Assembly (NCBI RefSeq): GCF_002775205.1
Contig: NC_036453.1
Location: 17,669,594-17,733,593 of the forward strand
Reading direction: 5' to 3'
Origin: Xiphophorus maculatus
Taxonomy: Eukaryota; Chordata; Actinopteri; Cyprinodontiformes; Poeciliidae
DNA: 64,000 bases
The notes beneath the pieces are model-generated. The model made no database searches. It saw nothing but the letters and a program-made list of their open reading frames with translations, and was not told where the DNA came from. Positions 53,511 through 64,000 of this stretch are shown piece by piece (position 1 is the first letter of the stretch; each line of letters starts with the position of its first letter). The translations under genes were made by a program, and so were the position numbers.

Positions 53511-53686
53511 ACATAAAGCTTCCCATTTTAAGTTCCTGCTGCATTCACAAACCTTTTCAACTTGTTTATTTAAAGCTCAACTGTTTGGTTTATTTTGTAG
53601 ACAACCTCTGGTTGCATTGATCAACATCATATGTGAAAGAAGAAAGTACAGATGGCTCTGTTTGCTTTTTATGTTCCTACGTCCCG

Positions 53687-53692
53687 AATAAA
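53687..53692 (+). terminator. Poly(A) signal of cct8
   Basis: AATAAA lies 177 nt after the main stop codon and is followed by a TGTG-type stretch. Confidence 0.6.
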
Positions 53693-53710
53693 AGGCACTT
53701 GTGCTGTCAA

Positions 53711-54470
53711 CTACTTGCTTGGATTTTCCTCATTTTGTGGTTTTGATATTATGCAAAGTATGTTTTTAGAAAACAACTCTTTGACCTTTTTGATTTTTTT
53801 CATTCCACAACCACATTTGTGTTGTATATTTACTGAATCAAATAAATAAATAACTGCTTTTTCACTAATGTTCTCTAATAAATCTCGTCAGATTTGTTAA
53901 ATGAACGTGTTAAAGATATTTTACTTTGTTGGACTGCTTTAACACAAGGTAGTGGTTTTATAGAGAAGATTATTGAAAAACTACATTTAATAAGGCTATG
54001 TTCTGATTTAAAAAAAAAACATTTAAGGTTTTGTACTGTGTTTAGGTAGCTTAATTTGATGTATTATGAACTGTGTAGAGTAAATTGTGAATTTTCTTTA
54101 ATGCTACTCTGAAGGTTTGTCATTTGCAGGCTGAAACCGTAGACAATTCTGCAACCAACGGCTTAATTTCAGTAATTAATCTCGTAATGTTCCCCCGAAC
54201 GCTTTCTTTGTTTACAGTGATTATGAATTTCTTAAAATCACAACTGAACCAAAGCGATTTTGAGGAATTCAAATGTTTTAATTACACCGACCAGCAGATG
54301 GCGCTAACTAACGTCTCTGGACGACCGAGATGTGGGCGGATTTGCTCTGACGTTGCCCACATTTGGGATTAACTTGTTTTTTTTTATGTTGCCATATCCC
54401 TCGTATTTTTTATTTTTTTTAACGGAGGCCTGATGAGCTGGTGATACTGAAAAATATCACTTTGCTTCAG
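53711..54470. other. Spacer between cct8 and rskr
   Basis: Short AT-rich spacer. It contains the CTCF-like motif at 54291-54305 and no gene. Confidence 0.5.
54291..54305 (+). promoter_or_regulatory. CTCF-like motif upstream of rskr
   Basis: CCAGCAGATGGCGCT fits the CTCF core (CCASYAGRKGGCR) at nearly every position. It lies between the cct8 end and the rskr start, about 330 bp before the rskr start codon. Binding is inference. Confidence 0.55.
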
Positions 54471-54636
54471 TAGGCCCTTGGTTTTAGCCTTCTCTGTGCG
54501 TTGGGTTTTGGAAATGGGACGGGGATGTCCTGCGGCGCCGATTGAGAGCCTGACTGAGGAGCAGCAGACGTCGCACTGACTGAGCCTATTGCGCCGATGT
54601 TCCCTTACGCTGATAATAATTATTATTATAATAATA
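54471..54636 (+). promoter_or_regulatory. rskr promoter and 5' UTR
   Basis: A GC-richer stretch with GGCGCCGATTG and GCGCCGATG words precedes the start codon. It is followed by a TAA/TTA run (54611-54638) that can pair with itself directly before the ATG. The start site is not defined. Confidence 0.35.
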
Positions 54637-57600
54637 ATGGGGGCAGACGGAAGTAAAAACAGGAAGGTGAGTTTGAATGGAACTCCTGGTTGCTACGGTG
54701 TGGCGCTCTGTTTCTATGGCGATGGTTTGGTGTCCAGGATGCAAAGTCGGTTTCTTTACAACTAGAATACACGGCTCCGTTTCACCTTGATTTAAATCAG
54801 CAAACTAAACTAAAGTATTACATTGTCGTTAAGGATTTACATACCTCGTCAATCAAATATTTCCACAAGAATCCCGCTCCTACAGCATCAAGCTTTTACT
54901 TTGAAGGTCTAAAAGACCAATCTCCCTATAATAATAATTTATTTCCAGATAAAAATAGTGCTACAAAAGGCCTACTGCATCCTGTGTCTGTAAACCACTG
55001 TGAGGTGGCAGTATTGGATTTATATGTGTTTTTTTATTTTAGGTCGTACAACTTTTCCTGTTTGAGAGATCGGTGCTGCCGTGTGTAATGAATTATGGTT
55101 TTGATGAAAATAGTACTGCATGCAATTGAAACTTATACTGGTACTTTAAATTCCTTACAGTAGTGACTTTAAAACTATAAACGAAAATACAGTGACAGTA
55201 CTGGCAATAGTGCATTAAATGAATTGTGGGTTTTTTTGTAACTTTGCCATACAGTGACACTATAAACCCTATTACTGGCATCCAGATGTTACAGTAGAAA
55301 TAATTTTAACTCATCATCTTGGCATATCTATGAAAGTCATAGACCTGTTTTATTTACTGTTTGAATCAGAAACATTTTTAGATGTTATTAAGTCAGTTAT
55401 GCAACAGGAGGAGGGGGGAAATGGGAAATACATTGTTTCCCTAATTCTATGCAAATCTGACCAACCAAACAGAGATATAAGAAGCTTATGAAAAAATATA
55501 GATTTTATTACGTTTAAAATTTTTTAAGCTGTCCTGGTTAGAACCAGAAGTTGGGAAAAGCAATCTAAAATCAAAGATGGAGGATTACAGGATCTTCTTC
55601 TAGTACCCCAATACAAACCTTTTACAAATCTTTTTTTTTTTTTAACCAAAAACTACCCTATGGAATATTTTCATGTAAGGAAATGACAAAGCGTTCGAAA
55701 AGAAGAAATGCCTGTGGAATCCCTGTACACGTACAGGAATGAATCATCTTCTGCCTAAAATTCTTCAGAAATTCTCAAGAATGAGTATTTATTTCTGGTA
55801 CGGTCATTTTTCCACCTCAGCTTTAGCACTCAAAATAGCATCTTATGTACTGTACTGTTCAAGTCTTTTTCCTTATTGTCTACTAACTTTTTCTAGGTGA
55901 AACCTTAAAGAAATAAATGTTTTTAGGTATTGGATGCCTTCCTGTATGAGGACTGACTATGAGCCGGGTAAAACAGGGAAAGAACAAACACTGTTTGTCC
56001 TTTAAAAATAGGGTTGACTAAAACAAGCAGGCATCTCTAGTGTATCTCTTGTATCCAGTATTACTCTGTTCTCTTATTAGCTTATATCAATCAATCAAGT
56101 TTATTTGTATAGAACATTTCAGCAAAAAGGCAGTTCAAAGTGCTTTACATCATAAAAACACACACAAAAAAACAAAGTTTGAGCCATCATTACACATCAA
56201 AATGTTGCTTAATATTTTACTTATAATGATTCAAAAGCAACTCTAAACAGGTGGGTTTTTAGTCTAGATATTTGATGTAGTATCTTTTAAATGTTGTGTC
56301 TGTCTCCGCTAAATCACTGGTCCCGTACTCCTGCGCTACCAGAGGGCCTCAGGAGGGGCTGAGGACGAGCCCATCCCATCTGGATGGCGGGGCCTCCTCT
56401 CCAGCATGAGCCTGTCTATCCCAGAAGGCCTCTGCCGCCTGGCCCCACCCGCCCTCCGTCTGGGCCAGCGTCGGATGCTCCAAGGAAAAGCCCCTGAGGT
56501 GCCAGAGCACGTCCTCAGGTTGGCGGGAGTCGGCCCAGGCAGGCTGAGAGGAGAATGGAGCCTTCCAGGCTTCGTTACCATGTTTCTGCCTGAATTCCCC
56601 CACAGAGCTGTGCCAGGGCACGAACACTTTCAGGTAAAAAATCAAAAAAATCTGCTTCATTAGACACACTTCAGCTGTATTGTCTATCTTCTATGTTTTC
56701 AAACTTTGTTATTTGATTTTTACCCTTTTTTTTCTGACAAGGTGATGGGGTACATTGCCAAAGGTTCATTTGGACCCATTCTGAAAGTGAGGGACAAGTC
56801 CAAACAGAAAACATATGCTGTTAAAGTGAGTGTGCTACCTGATTGTTATACGTTAATGTGTTTATTTAGCCTATTTAGGCCATGATGTAATAGTTTTCTA
56901 TCTTAGTTTTTCTATCTTGTGGGTTATTTCTGATTGAATATTATTTGATGCTGCAAATGTAACGTAAATGTGCCATGTTAATTCGCAAAAAATGTTCTAC
57001 ATTCTTGCTTGTTAGAATTTGTCTACTGGTACAGATTGGCAGGCATTAATATTCACAAATCCCATCTCTTAATATATTCTGTAGTAGCTGTTCTTTTACA
57101 CTTTAGTCTTTTTAGTGGGTTTTAATCTAGCAAAATTATTCATAATTGAATCATTTTATGAATAAATGGCTCTAACTTGGATCCAGCTGTGTGTTATTTT
57201 ATCACAGTGTAAATTAAGCTGTTCTGTGAAGGCCTCAATAGAACAAAAGTGAACAAACATCATCATGAACATCAACAGATAGGTCAGGGATTAAGTGGTG
57301 GATAAATTTCAGTCAGTTAGGCTTAAAAAAAAACAATCTTTGAGGATATTAATCCACCGTATGAAAAGGAACTGCTAAAGAGATCCACCTAAATTTGAAA
57401 CAGTTTGTTCATCATTGTTTCTGCGTCCACCAACAGGTTATACCTAAAGCGGAGATTTTAAGGCTGGCGGTTTTGGAGCAGTCAAAAGAGGAAGTTATAG
57501 TTCAGGTGAGCGCTGCCTTCGAAGGGTCTTTAAAAGTATTGTTGATATTTTTGCTTTGTTGCAAATATGTTTCTATAGACGTATATTTATTCATTTCATG

Positions 57601-58883
57601 TCACAGTAGAATTCAAAATTCACACACTTGTAATTAAATTCATTACAAGTTCCGTGTTTGATTTTGAACGTTTCAATGTATCCAATACTTAGTACAGTTC
57701 TGAGTCAAAAAAAACACAAATACAAAAAAAGCAAAGAGAAAAAAAATGAAAGTATAGAACCCATAGAAATTAGCTTTTTAAGGAATATAATTTTTGACCT
57801 TTGCCCCTGCAGCGTCAGGTTCGCCACCCATTTGTCCTCGACCTCCAGGACTGCTGGCAGACTCAGCGCCACCTTTACATTAGTGAGTCAGGCAGCTAGC
57901 AGTATCCCACTCGTTCCCAAATCTGCAACCCCTCACTTCACCTTCTGTCCCTTCTGCTACTTATCTCCCCACAATCCCAAATCTAACACCTAGAACGTAA
58001 CAGAAATGCTTCAGTTCAAGTGTTTAAATTCTGGATTTCACCTAAGCTCCCAACCTCTCCAAGTCCCCCCATACCAGTTCTTCAGCCGTGTTGCCCTGAT
58101 TCCCTTCCCTCCAGAGCATTTATCCCTTTTTCCAGAATTACTCACTGACTCAGAAAGTGTGACCCACTTAATCTGCCTCCCAACCCCCTGTTGAAAGAAC
58201 TCCACAGTTCAACAGAAACACATGCCACAGTTAAAGGGCCTGCTGCATGCTTTTATCCAGAATCCTCTTGTAACCATACTGCTGGAGTTTTTCTATGTAT
58301 TAGCAGCAACAAACTGAAAACCGGAAGAGCTGCCTTTCCTTGATTTGTTTTAGATAAAGATATGTAGGTGTTCTTCACTTTAGCACAAGTTTCAATCTTT
58401 TTAGGTTTTTCACCAGTGTTTTTTCCATCCTCTGCCACCATTCACTGCTTCTCATATGTCCCTCATGTTAAAGGCTCATGTTAAACCGTATTCTGCTCCA
58501 ACAGTGTGCGACTACTGCAGCACAGGGGACCTCTACACCTACTGGCAGATGATCGGTCAGTTCTCAGAGGAAACCGTGCGAATATTTGCAGCAGAGCTGG
58601 GATGTGCACTCGGTTTGTATGCTACATTTTAATATATTGTTTTTTTTTTTAATGTCAGGGAGGTGATAAGAATAAAGCCAAAGAGTCAAGCTCTTCAGTG
58701 ATTTGCAAGTCAGTTTAACTTTTTGTGTTAGTAAAATTGGTCAACAGCAAAAGCCTTGAAGGTGTTTTAACTTTTTCTACTCTATAAGTATTTAATCCTT
58801 TTAGAGTAAAAAAAAAACCCAGAAAACTTCTATTTTAAAAACAAACCTTTTTTATGGGGTATTGTTTTGGTTTTTTTACATAC

Positions 58884-58958
<75 letters not shown>

Positions 58959-61648
58959 GGCTTTCTCTTAAATGTTCTACATAGTCATTTTATAGGTTGA
59001 TAATTACTTATTGTTCGTTTTACAGGGTTTTTGCATGACTTTGGGATCATCCACAGGGATGTGAAGGTAAGACAAGCAAAGATGTCACTTCTTACTTTTT
59101 TAACACATTCAGCAATACTGCAAAGCAATATGCATATTACTTTTGAAATCTACATAAGCATAAGTTATTTTATGTAGCATGACTAAGTATAGGAAAACAC
59201 AGTATGTGAATTTAGAAAGAAAAGCCTTTTTTTTTATACCTGCAGTTTATACTCAAGTGTAAGGGAGTTGTTGTTTTTTTTAGAAATAGATGTCCCACTT
59301 TTAAGGTGTTAGGAGTGAACTAGTTCCACTTGCTTCTTTCCATTTGTCATCCTAGTGTTTTGCGGTTCAGAGCTTACTAAGCAGTACTTTGTGTTGTTCT
59401 GACTGGACCATGCAAACCTAAATGTAGATACCTGTGGCACTATTGGCTTTATTGAATTGATGACCCAACATGCTGTATCTGAAAAGTAATTATGTTCTTA
59501 TCACCTAACAGCCCTAAAATAAAACATGAAAACCATATCTTATGCAATGTTCCTTAACAGGTAAATGTCAAATATGAATGTAAAGTATAAATGTATGAAA
59601 TTATTTGTTTTTCATTAAAATATGAATTTTAAATACCTTTAAATAATAATAGCACAGTTTTGCTTGTAATTATTATTTTCTTGCCAATCAAAAGGAATTT
59701 CCTGAGAATTTTCTTTCAAAATAACACAATACATTAAATGATTTATTTAAGGAATAAATCATTAAATAAATGACTGATTCATTTATTTAAAACCAACACT
59801 AGATCGCAGTGCACAAAACTCAAACTTGACTTCTAAAAGTTTGATTGATTTAATATTATCAAACATTATATTAATGTTGTATTAGAACATTCATACATAG
59901 CTGGATACATAAAAAACAAAACTTCTTTATTTTCCATCCATCCATCCATTTTCTAACACCCTTGTCCCTAGTCGGGTCAGGAGGTGCTGGTGTCCATCTC
60001 CAGCTAGCATTCAGGGCGAGAGGCGGGGTCACCCTGGACAGGTCGCCAGTCTGTCGCAGGGCACTTATTCTTTATTTTCTTTTTGGATATTGTCTGTGTT
60101 ATGTTCCTTTTCATAATTTGTGATTTATTCTTTTTAACTTAATTTCATTTTAACTTTGGGTCTTATAATTTGGCAGGTCTTGTACGAAATCATTTGTGAA
60201 TTCAAGTAGACTCATTCAGATTTTCCTTCCTTACTTTCAGATGGAAAACATCTTGTTGACAGACAACGGTGGGTGAAACAGTCACCAGCAGAGGGCAGCA
60301 TACCTCTGAAAAGGCATTACAGAAGCTCCCAGAGAGCCTCTTTTCTGTAAAGCTCTCAGCTCATATTTTATACTAATAGCAAAGAGAACAAGAGTTATTA
60401 GAAGAAGATGTTTATAATTTTTATGAGTCTTAACTCATAAAATGATTTCTTAGTATGGTGGATGTCTGGAGAATTATGATAAATTCTTGTAACGATGCAG
60501 AGAAAATGATCCTTTGTAGGCCACCTCCGCTTGGCTGATTTTGGTTTGTCCCGCCGCCTGGAGAGAGGAGGCCGAACCTTCACAATCTGTGGAACCATCC
60601 AATACATGGGTGATGAAAACCTGCCAGGAAAACATTAATGCCCCAACAGTTTGAGAATTTTTTTTATATCTTTTCTTTTCCAAAGTATAGAGCTGAATGT
60701 TAAAAATAAAACTTCTGTTTTTTTCTCTCTTTTACCCCCCGATCAGCTCCAGAGGTGCTCAGTGGTGGACCTTACAACCACGCAGCTGATTGGTGGTCAC
60801 TGGGAATTCTGCTGTTCTCATTGGCCACTGGGAAGGTGAGCCTTTCTTTCTAATCTGTCCAGCAGGCCTCATCTACAGGCAGACATAGGGACAGCTCAGC
60901 CTAAACTGGGTTGGAAAAACAGAGCTGTTCTCTTCTGGGCAGCATGTAAGATCCTTGTAATAATTAAACTGATGAATAAACTTATTATATGAAATCTGTC
61001 TCTTCATTTGCCTCAACAGTTCCCTGTTCCTCCAGAACCAGATCATTGCAGCATGCTGAGGAAAGTGAGGAGTTTTCCCTATGAAATGCCCCTGAGCCTG
61101 AGTTCACCGCTCTCCATGTTAATCACAGAGGTACTTTCTCGGTGCGTGTAAATATAGTTTTGTCATAGTTTCACTAATTTGTAGCATCATGATACTTTTT
61201 TCCAGCTTTTGTGCAAAAATCCACTACGACGCCTGAGGACCTTGGACCGTTTCAAGCGTCAAACGTTCTTCTTTGGGACATCTTTTGACCTCCACCTCCT
61301 TCAGCGTCGGCCTGTGCAGGTAACCAATGAATGCCTGATTGTAGAAAGCTCAGGGCGTTTTTTCCGATTATCTGAAAATGGAGAAGAAAATGAACTTTTC
61401 TTCTCTTTCTTCATCAGGTGATCTTGGAGCTGAGAGAGAGACCAGACCGTGCTGCCAAAGCTCGACGGGGCCTCACTTTGACCCTGCTCCCTCTGAAGGG
61501 CTTTGACTTTGATTCTCTGCTCAGCCCTGCCGCCACGCCGGACACACATCTGGACGGAGACATACGCACACGCGCAGCTGTGCCGCTGCCTGGCCCCTCG
61601 CTGCAGCCCACTCAGGAAAAGGTTCCACGCAGGGAAGTGTTTGTATAA
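54637..61648 (+). CDS. rskr: Ribosomal protein S6 kinase-related protein (SgK494)
   Basis: Serine/threonine kinase of the AGC type whose function is poorly known. Exons: 54637-54666, 56343-56633, 56742-56825, 57437-57505, 57813-57882, 58505-58612, 59026-59066, 60241-60268, 60520-60609, 60747-60835, 61020-61130, 61206-61319, 61418-61648. All join in frame to 451 residues (human about 410). Kinase landmarks: glycine loop AKGSFG (113-118), catalytic Lys135 in YAVK, HRDVK (227-231), DFG (247-249), activation loop TFTICGT with Thr262, and APE (271-273), so it looks active. NPLRRL and [11 protein letters not shown] match the human C-lobe end. The start MGADGS fits an N-myristoylation signal (Gly2, Ser6). 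No classic hydrophobic motif is seen at the C-terminus. Exon 1 (10 codons) is inferred from frame, splice donor and the human MGA start, and is the least certain part. Confidence 0.92.
56083..56165 (-). repeat. LINE/SINE tail fragment
   Basis: 'atcaatcaatcaagtttatttgtatag' followed by 'atttcagcaaaaaggcagttcaaagtgctttacat' is the reverse of the tail at 15250-15353 and repeats 19445-19525. It lies in rskr intron 1. Confidence 0.6.
57175..57345 (+). mobile_element. Tc1-like fragment in rskr intron 3
   Basis: 'ctgttctgtgaaggcctca', 'gtgaacaaacatcatcatgaa' and 'cagataggtcagggattaagt' resemble consecutive parts of the 5' region and transposase start of the same Tc1-like family seen at 24355. It is decayed, and its extent is approximate. 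Confidence 0.55.
58889..58943. repeat. TA microsatellite
   Basis: About 27 TA units followed by a T run, in rskr intron 6. It is likely to vary in length between individuals. Confidence 0.9.
59933..60064 (-). mobile_element. SINE-like repeat, 5'-truncated copy
   Basis: CCAT repeats followed by the reverse of the 3' half of the repeat at 20402-20769, including the 'ccctggacaggtcgccagtctgtc' stretch. The tRNA-like head is missing. It lies in rskr intron 7. Confidence 0.8.
60285..60299 (+). promoter_or_regulatory. CTCF-like motif in rskr intron 8
   Basis: CCAGCAGAGGGCAGC matches the CTCF core very well and has the same orientation as the motif at 54291. It starts 17 bp after the end of a 28-nt exon. 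Binding is inference. Confidence 0.55.
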
Positions 61649-61774
61649 GAGATTATAAGTCTGGCTGCAGTGTGGAAGGGAAAGGCCTTCATTTTGTGCA
61701 AAAACACCATTTGATTTTTTTTTTTTACTCAAATATTAGAAGAGTAAAAGTGAAGGATTTAAATACATAAACCC

Positions 61775-61920
61775 CCATATTTACAGTGCCTTGCAGAAGT
61801 ATCCATCATTCCGACATTGTAGCCACAAACTTCAGAGTGTTTTATAGGAAATTTGTGAGATAGACCAACTTTTAAGTATTGCATAATTGTAACGTGGAAG
61901 CACAAATACAAAATAAATAT
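61775..61920. mobile_element. Tc1-like element terminal repeat
   Basis: 'cagtgccttgcagaagtatcc' through 'gtagccacaaacttcagagtgttttat' and 'gagatagaccaac' resembles the terminal inverted repeat of a very common fish Tc1-like transposon, as at 5175. No transposase is adjacent. Confidence 0.6.
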
Positions 61921-63799
61921 AAATTATAAATAAAATGTTAGAAAACTGTAGAAACAATCACAAAGAAACAAATCACACCAAATAAAACATGTTTCCAGAT
62001 ATTGTTTTTATATAAATCCACTGACAATGTTACTGTATCTTTGTCACCTTCAATTGTCTTAGCAGCTTCAACAGATAGAAACTAAGATCAGAACAACAAT
62101 TGAATCCTCATTTTAACATAAACTGGTATCCATGTGTACACCGTGTGAATTTTGTGTATACTACAGAAAAAAATGAAGAATTATCCTTCTACTTTACAGT
62201 TAAGCTTTATTTTGTGCTGCTTTGTCTCAATCCTACTCATAAATTAATATTTATGGATATAACATGATGTAATGTGACTACTTCAAGTCTGAAAAGTATT
62301 TTTTGCAAGGTACTGAAATAATGTAATTATTTTTTTTATGTAATTTTATTTTATTTTACATGTTCACCTTTTAATGTTTAATGTCCCTTTAGTATCATTT
62401 GCTCAGTGGTTTTGTGCCATGACCCGGTTAGTAAAACATCCAGAGTCTCCTTATGGTTCGGCTGGCAAAACATTGTGTACTGAAGATAGTTTAATCCGAA
62501 ATGGAAAAGTTAGGCTAATAGCTCTAACTACATTGTATTTGTTTAACCGTTTAACCTATTTGTAGTGAAACCCATCCAAAACCCTTAAGAAAGGAGAGAG
62601 GATGTTCAAACCTTTGCCTTTATGCATCATGTTGTGTCACCATGAAACCCTTTTTCAACAAAAGTGGACAAAAGAAACTCTTGTCATTCGTGCTCACTCC
62701 TTACCTTTGTTATCCTGCCTGTAGAATTGGCTGCAGCAGGAACTTCTCCCGTGATCTCAAAGTGAAGCAAGCAACACGGCCTTAGAGTCTGATGAGCACG
62801 CTCGCAACTCTGCGTTTATTTCTTACAATCAGTGACTCAGGGACGACTTGCTGGTTTTACTATTTAGCTTCATTTTTCACGTCAAGTCAGATTTTAAACA
62901 GTAATTTAAATATGCTCTAAACTTCCCTTTGAACTTTATAATATTTTGATAAATATGAAGGCTATTTTCTATTGTTTTTTTTCCTCACTAAACAGATATT
63001 TAGATGTATTATGATTTTATAAATGATGCATGATGTTTACCCAGATTGCTTCACACGCACAACTCTGAGCTTACCTTCTTGATCACAAAATGCTGGTGTA
63101 CATATTTATAAATATATAAGCATATTCCTCTTTATAAAGTTTGTAAAAACATTTTTGGAGAGTATTTCCTCATGTATTATGATGTCTTTTTGCAGCTACC
63201 ATGTAGCAGAAACAGAATATTAAAAGAGTTCTGCTGATTTCTTTTGTCTTTTTGTTTGGATGAAATGATTTTGGGTGCACGGATCTCTATTGCCTAACTC
63301 ACCCCAACATTGTGTCAGATTATTGCAGCATATCCTAACTCAGTTAAGAAATCACATTGTGCATTTACTTAGCTGAGTTACTCAACACACCTTACTCACA
63401 GATTGACATTTAAAACCCTAAAGTAAGCAGATGGTGGTCTATACTTGGAGAGACAGAGATGTTTTTAGATTTAATCCATTAAATTTATTATTTCAAATTC
63501 ACTCATTAAAGACGAAAAGTCGTTTGCTTCTCCTATTGCTGCCAATTACATTTGATTCTGCATTTATTTAACATCCTTTTTAAAAAAAAAAATAAAAAAT
63601 AACGTATGTATTTAATGTTCCCATGCTTAAAACCAAACCAGTATTTTGGCTACATAACAGTTTGTCTTGAAACAAAACACTCCATAAATAGAAGATGCTT
63701 GCTGACAGCCAAAATAAAGATACAACGCTGGATTGTCACAAGTCAGCCATAAAAACTTACATGTATGTTATTGGGCTTTTGTGTAAAAACTGACACAAT

Positions 63800-64000
63800 G
63801 TGGATTGTGATGTGGAAGAAAAAAGACCCCTGATTTTTAAATTGGAAAATACAATTCTGAAAAGTGAGGTGAGCTTTCGTATTCAGCACCTTTGAGCGAA
63901 TACTTTGTTAAACCACTTTTTCTGCATCGACAACTTCAAGTATTTTTGGATGCACATCTGGACTTTATTTTTTTGGCCCATTCTTTTCCAAGGAAATTAT
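63800..64000 (-). mobile_element. Tc1-like element, 3' part running off the window
   Basis: Read in reverse, the stretch resembles the end of the Tc1-like transposase gene and its downstream region ('actttgttaaaccac', 'gatgcacatctggac', 'ggcccattcttttccaaggaa' on the plus strand). It is degraded and continues past position 64000. Confidence 0.5.

Larger units (their letters stand above)
61649..64000. other. rskr 3' UTR and downstream DNA
   Basis: No further gene is supported. The first part should be rskr 3' UTR; several AATAAA and ATTAAA words occur and I cannot choose among them. Transposon pieces lie at 61775-61920 and 63800-64000. Confidence 0.5.

Overview
This window looks like teleost fish nuclear DNA. 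It is AT-rich, its coding sequence is split into many short exons with GT..AG introns, and its proteins resemble vertebrate families throughout. It carries a typical fish repeat load: Tc1-like and hAT-like DNA transposon remnants, a tRNA-headed SINE-like repeat with an ATGG tail, short LINE/SINE tails and a possible solo LTR. Exon models were built by hand from splice sites, frame continuity and remembered vertebrate protein sequences; no search was run.

Layout: positions 1-14,190 hold no protein gene I can support. They contain transposon debris, a candidate piggyBac-like element and some blocks that look like conserved regulatory DNA. Positions 14,191-29,392 on the minus strand are a 17-exon slc47a1-type MATE transporter. 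Positions 29,400-34,130 are intergenic with a Tc1-like transposase relic. The rest of the genes are on the plus strand: tmigd1 (34,968-37,185, two-Ig membrane protein), pimreg (42,701-45,131, mitotic regulator), cct8 (47,176-53,510, chaperonin theta subunit) and rskr (54,637-61,648, AGC-type kinase once called SgK494). The tail to 64,000 is 3' UTR and transposon fragments.

The genes do not form one pathway. Four of the five have human counterparts on chromosome 17 (SLC47A1, TMIGD1, PIMREG, RSKR), while human CCT8 is on chromosome 21, so the block mixes a chr17-like linkage group with one outsider. TMIGD1 and SLC47A1 are both known in kidney/epithelial contexts, but no co-regulation is visible here.

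Most interesting points: (1) cct8 has two candidate terminal exons that begin alike but encode different C-termini (23 versus 35 residues), the proximal one with its own poly(A) signal; (2) cct8 contains a GC-AG intron; (3) the MATE protein has Asp where human MATE1 has functional Glu389, and two possible start codons; (4) an unidentified insertion of about 0.5 kb with promoter-like motifs is nested in an old Tc1-like copy inside the MATE gene; (5) a candidate solo LTR and a TTAA-flanked element; (6) two strong CTCF-like motifs at rskr. I did not find evidence of a wholly new system.
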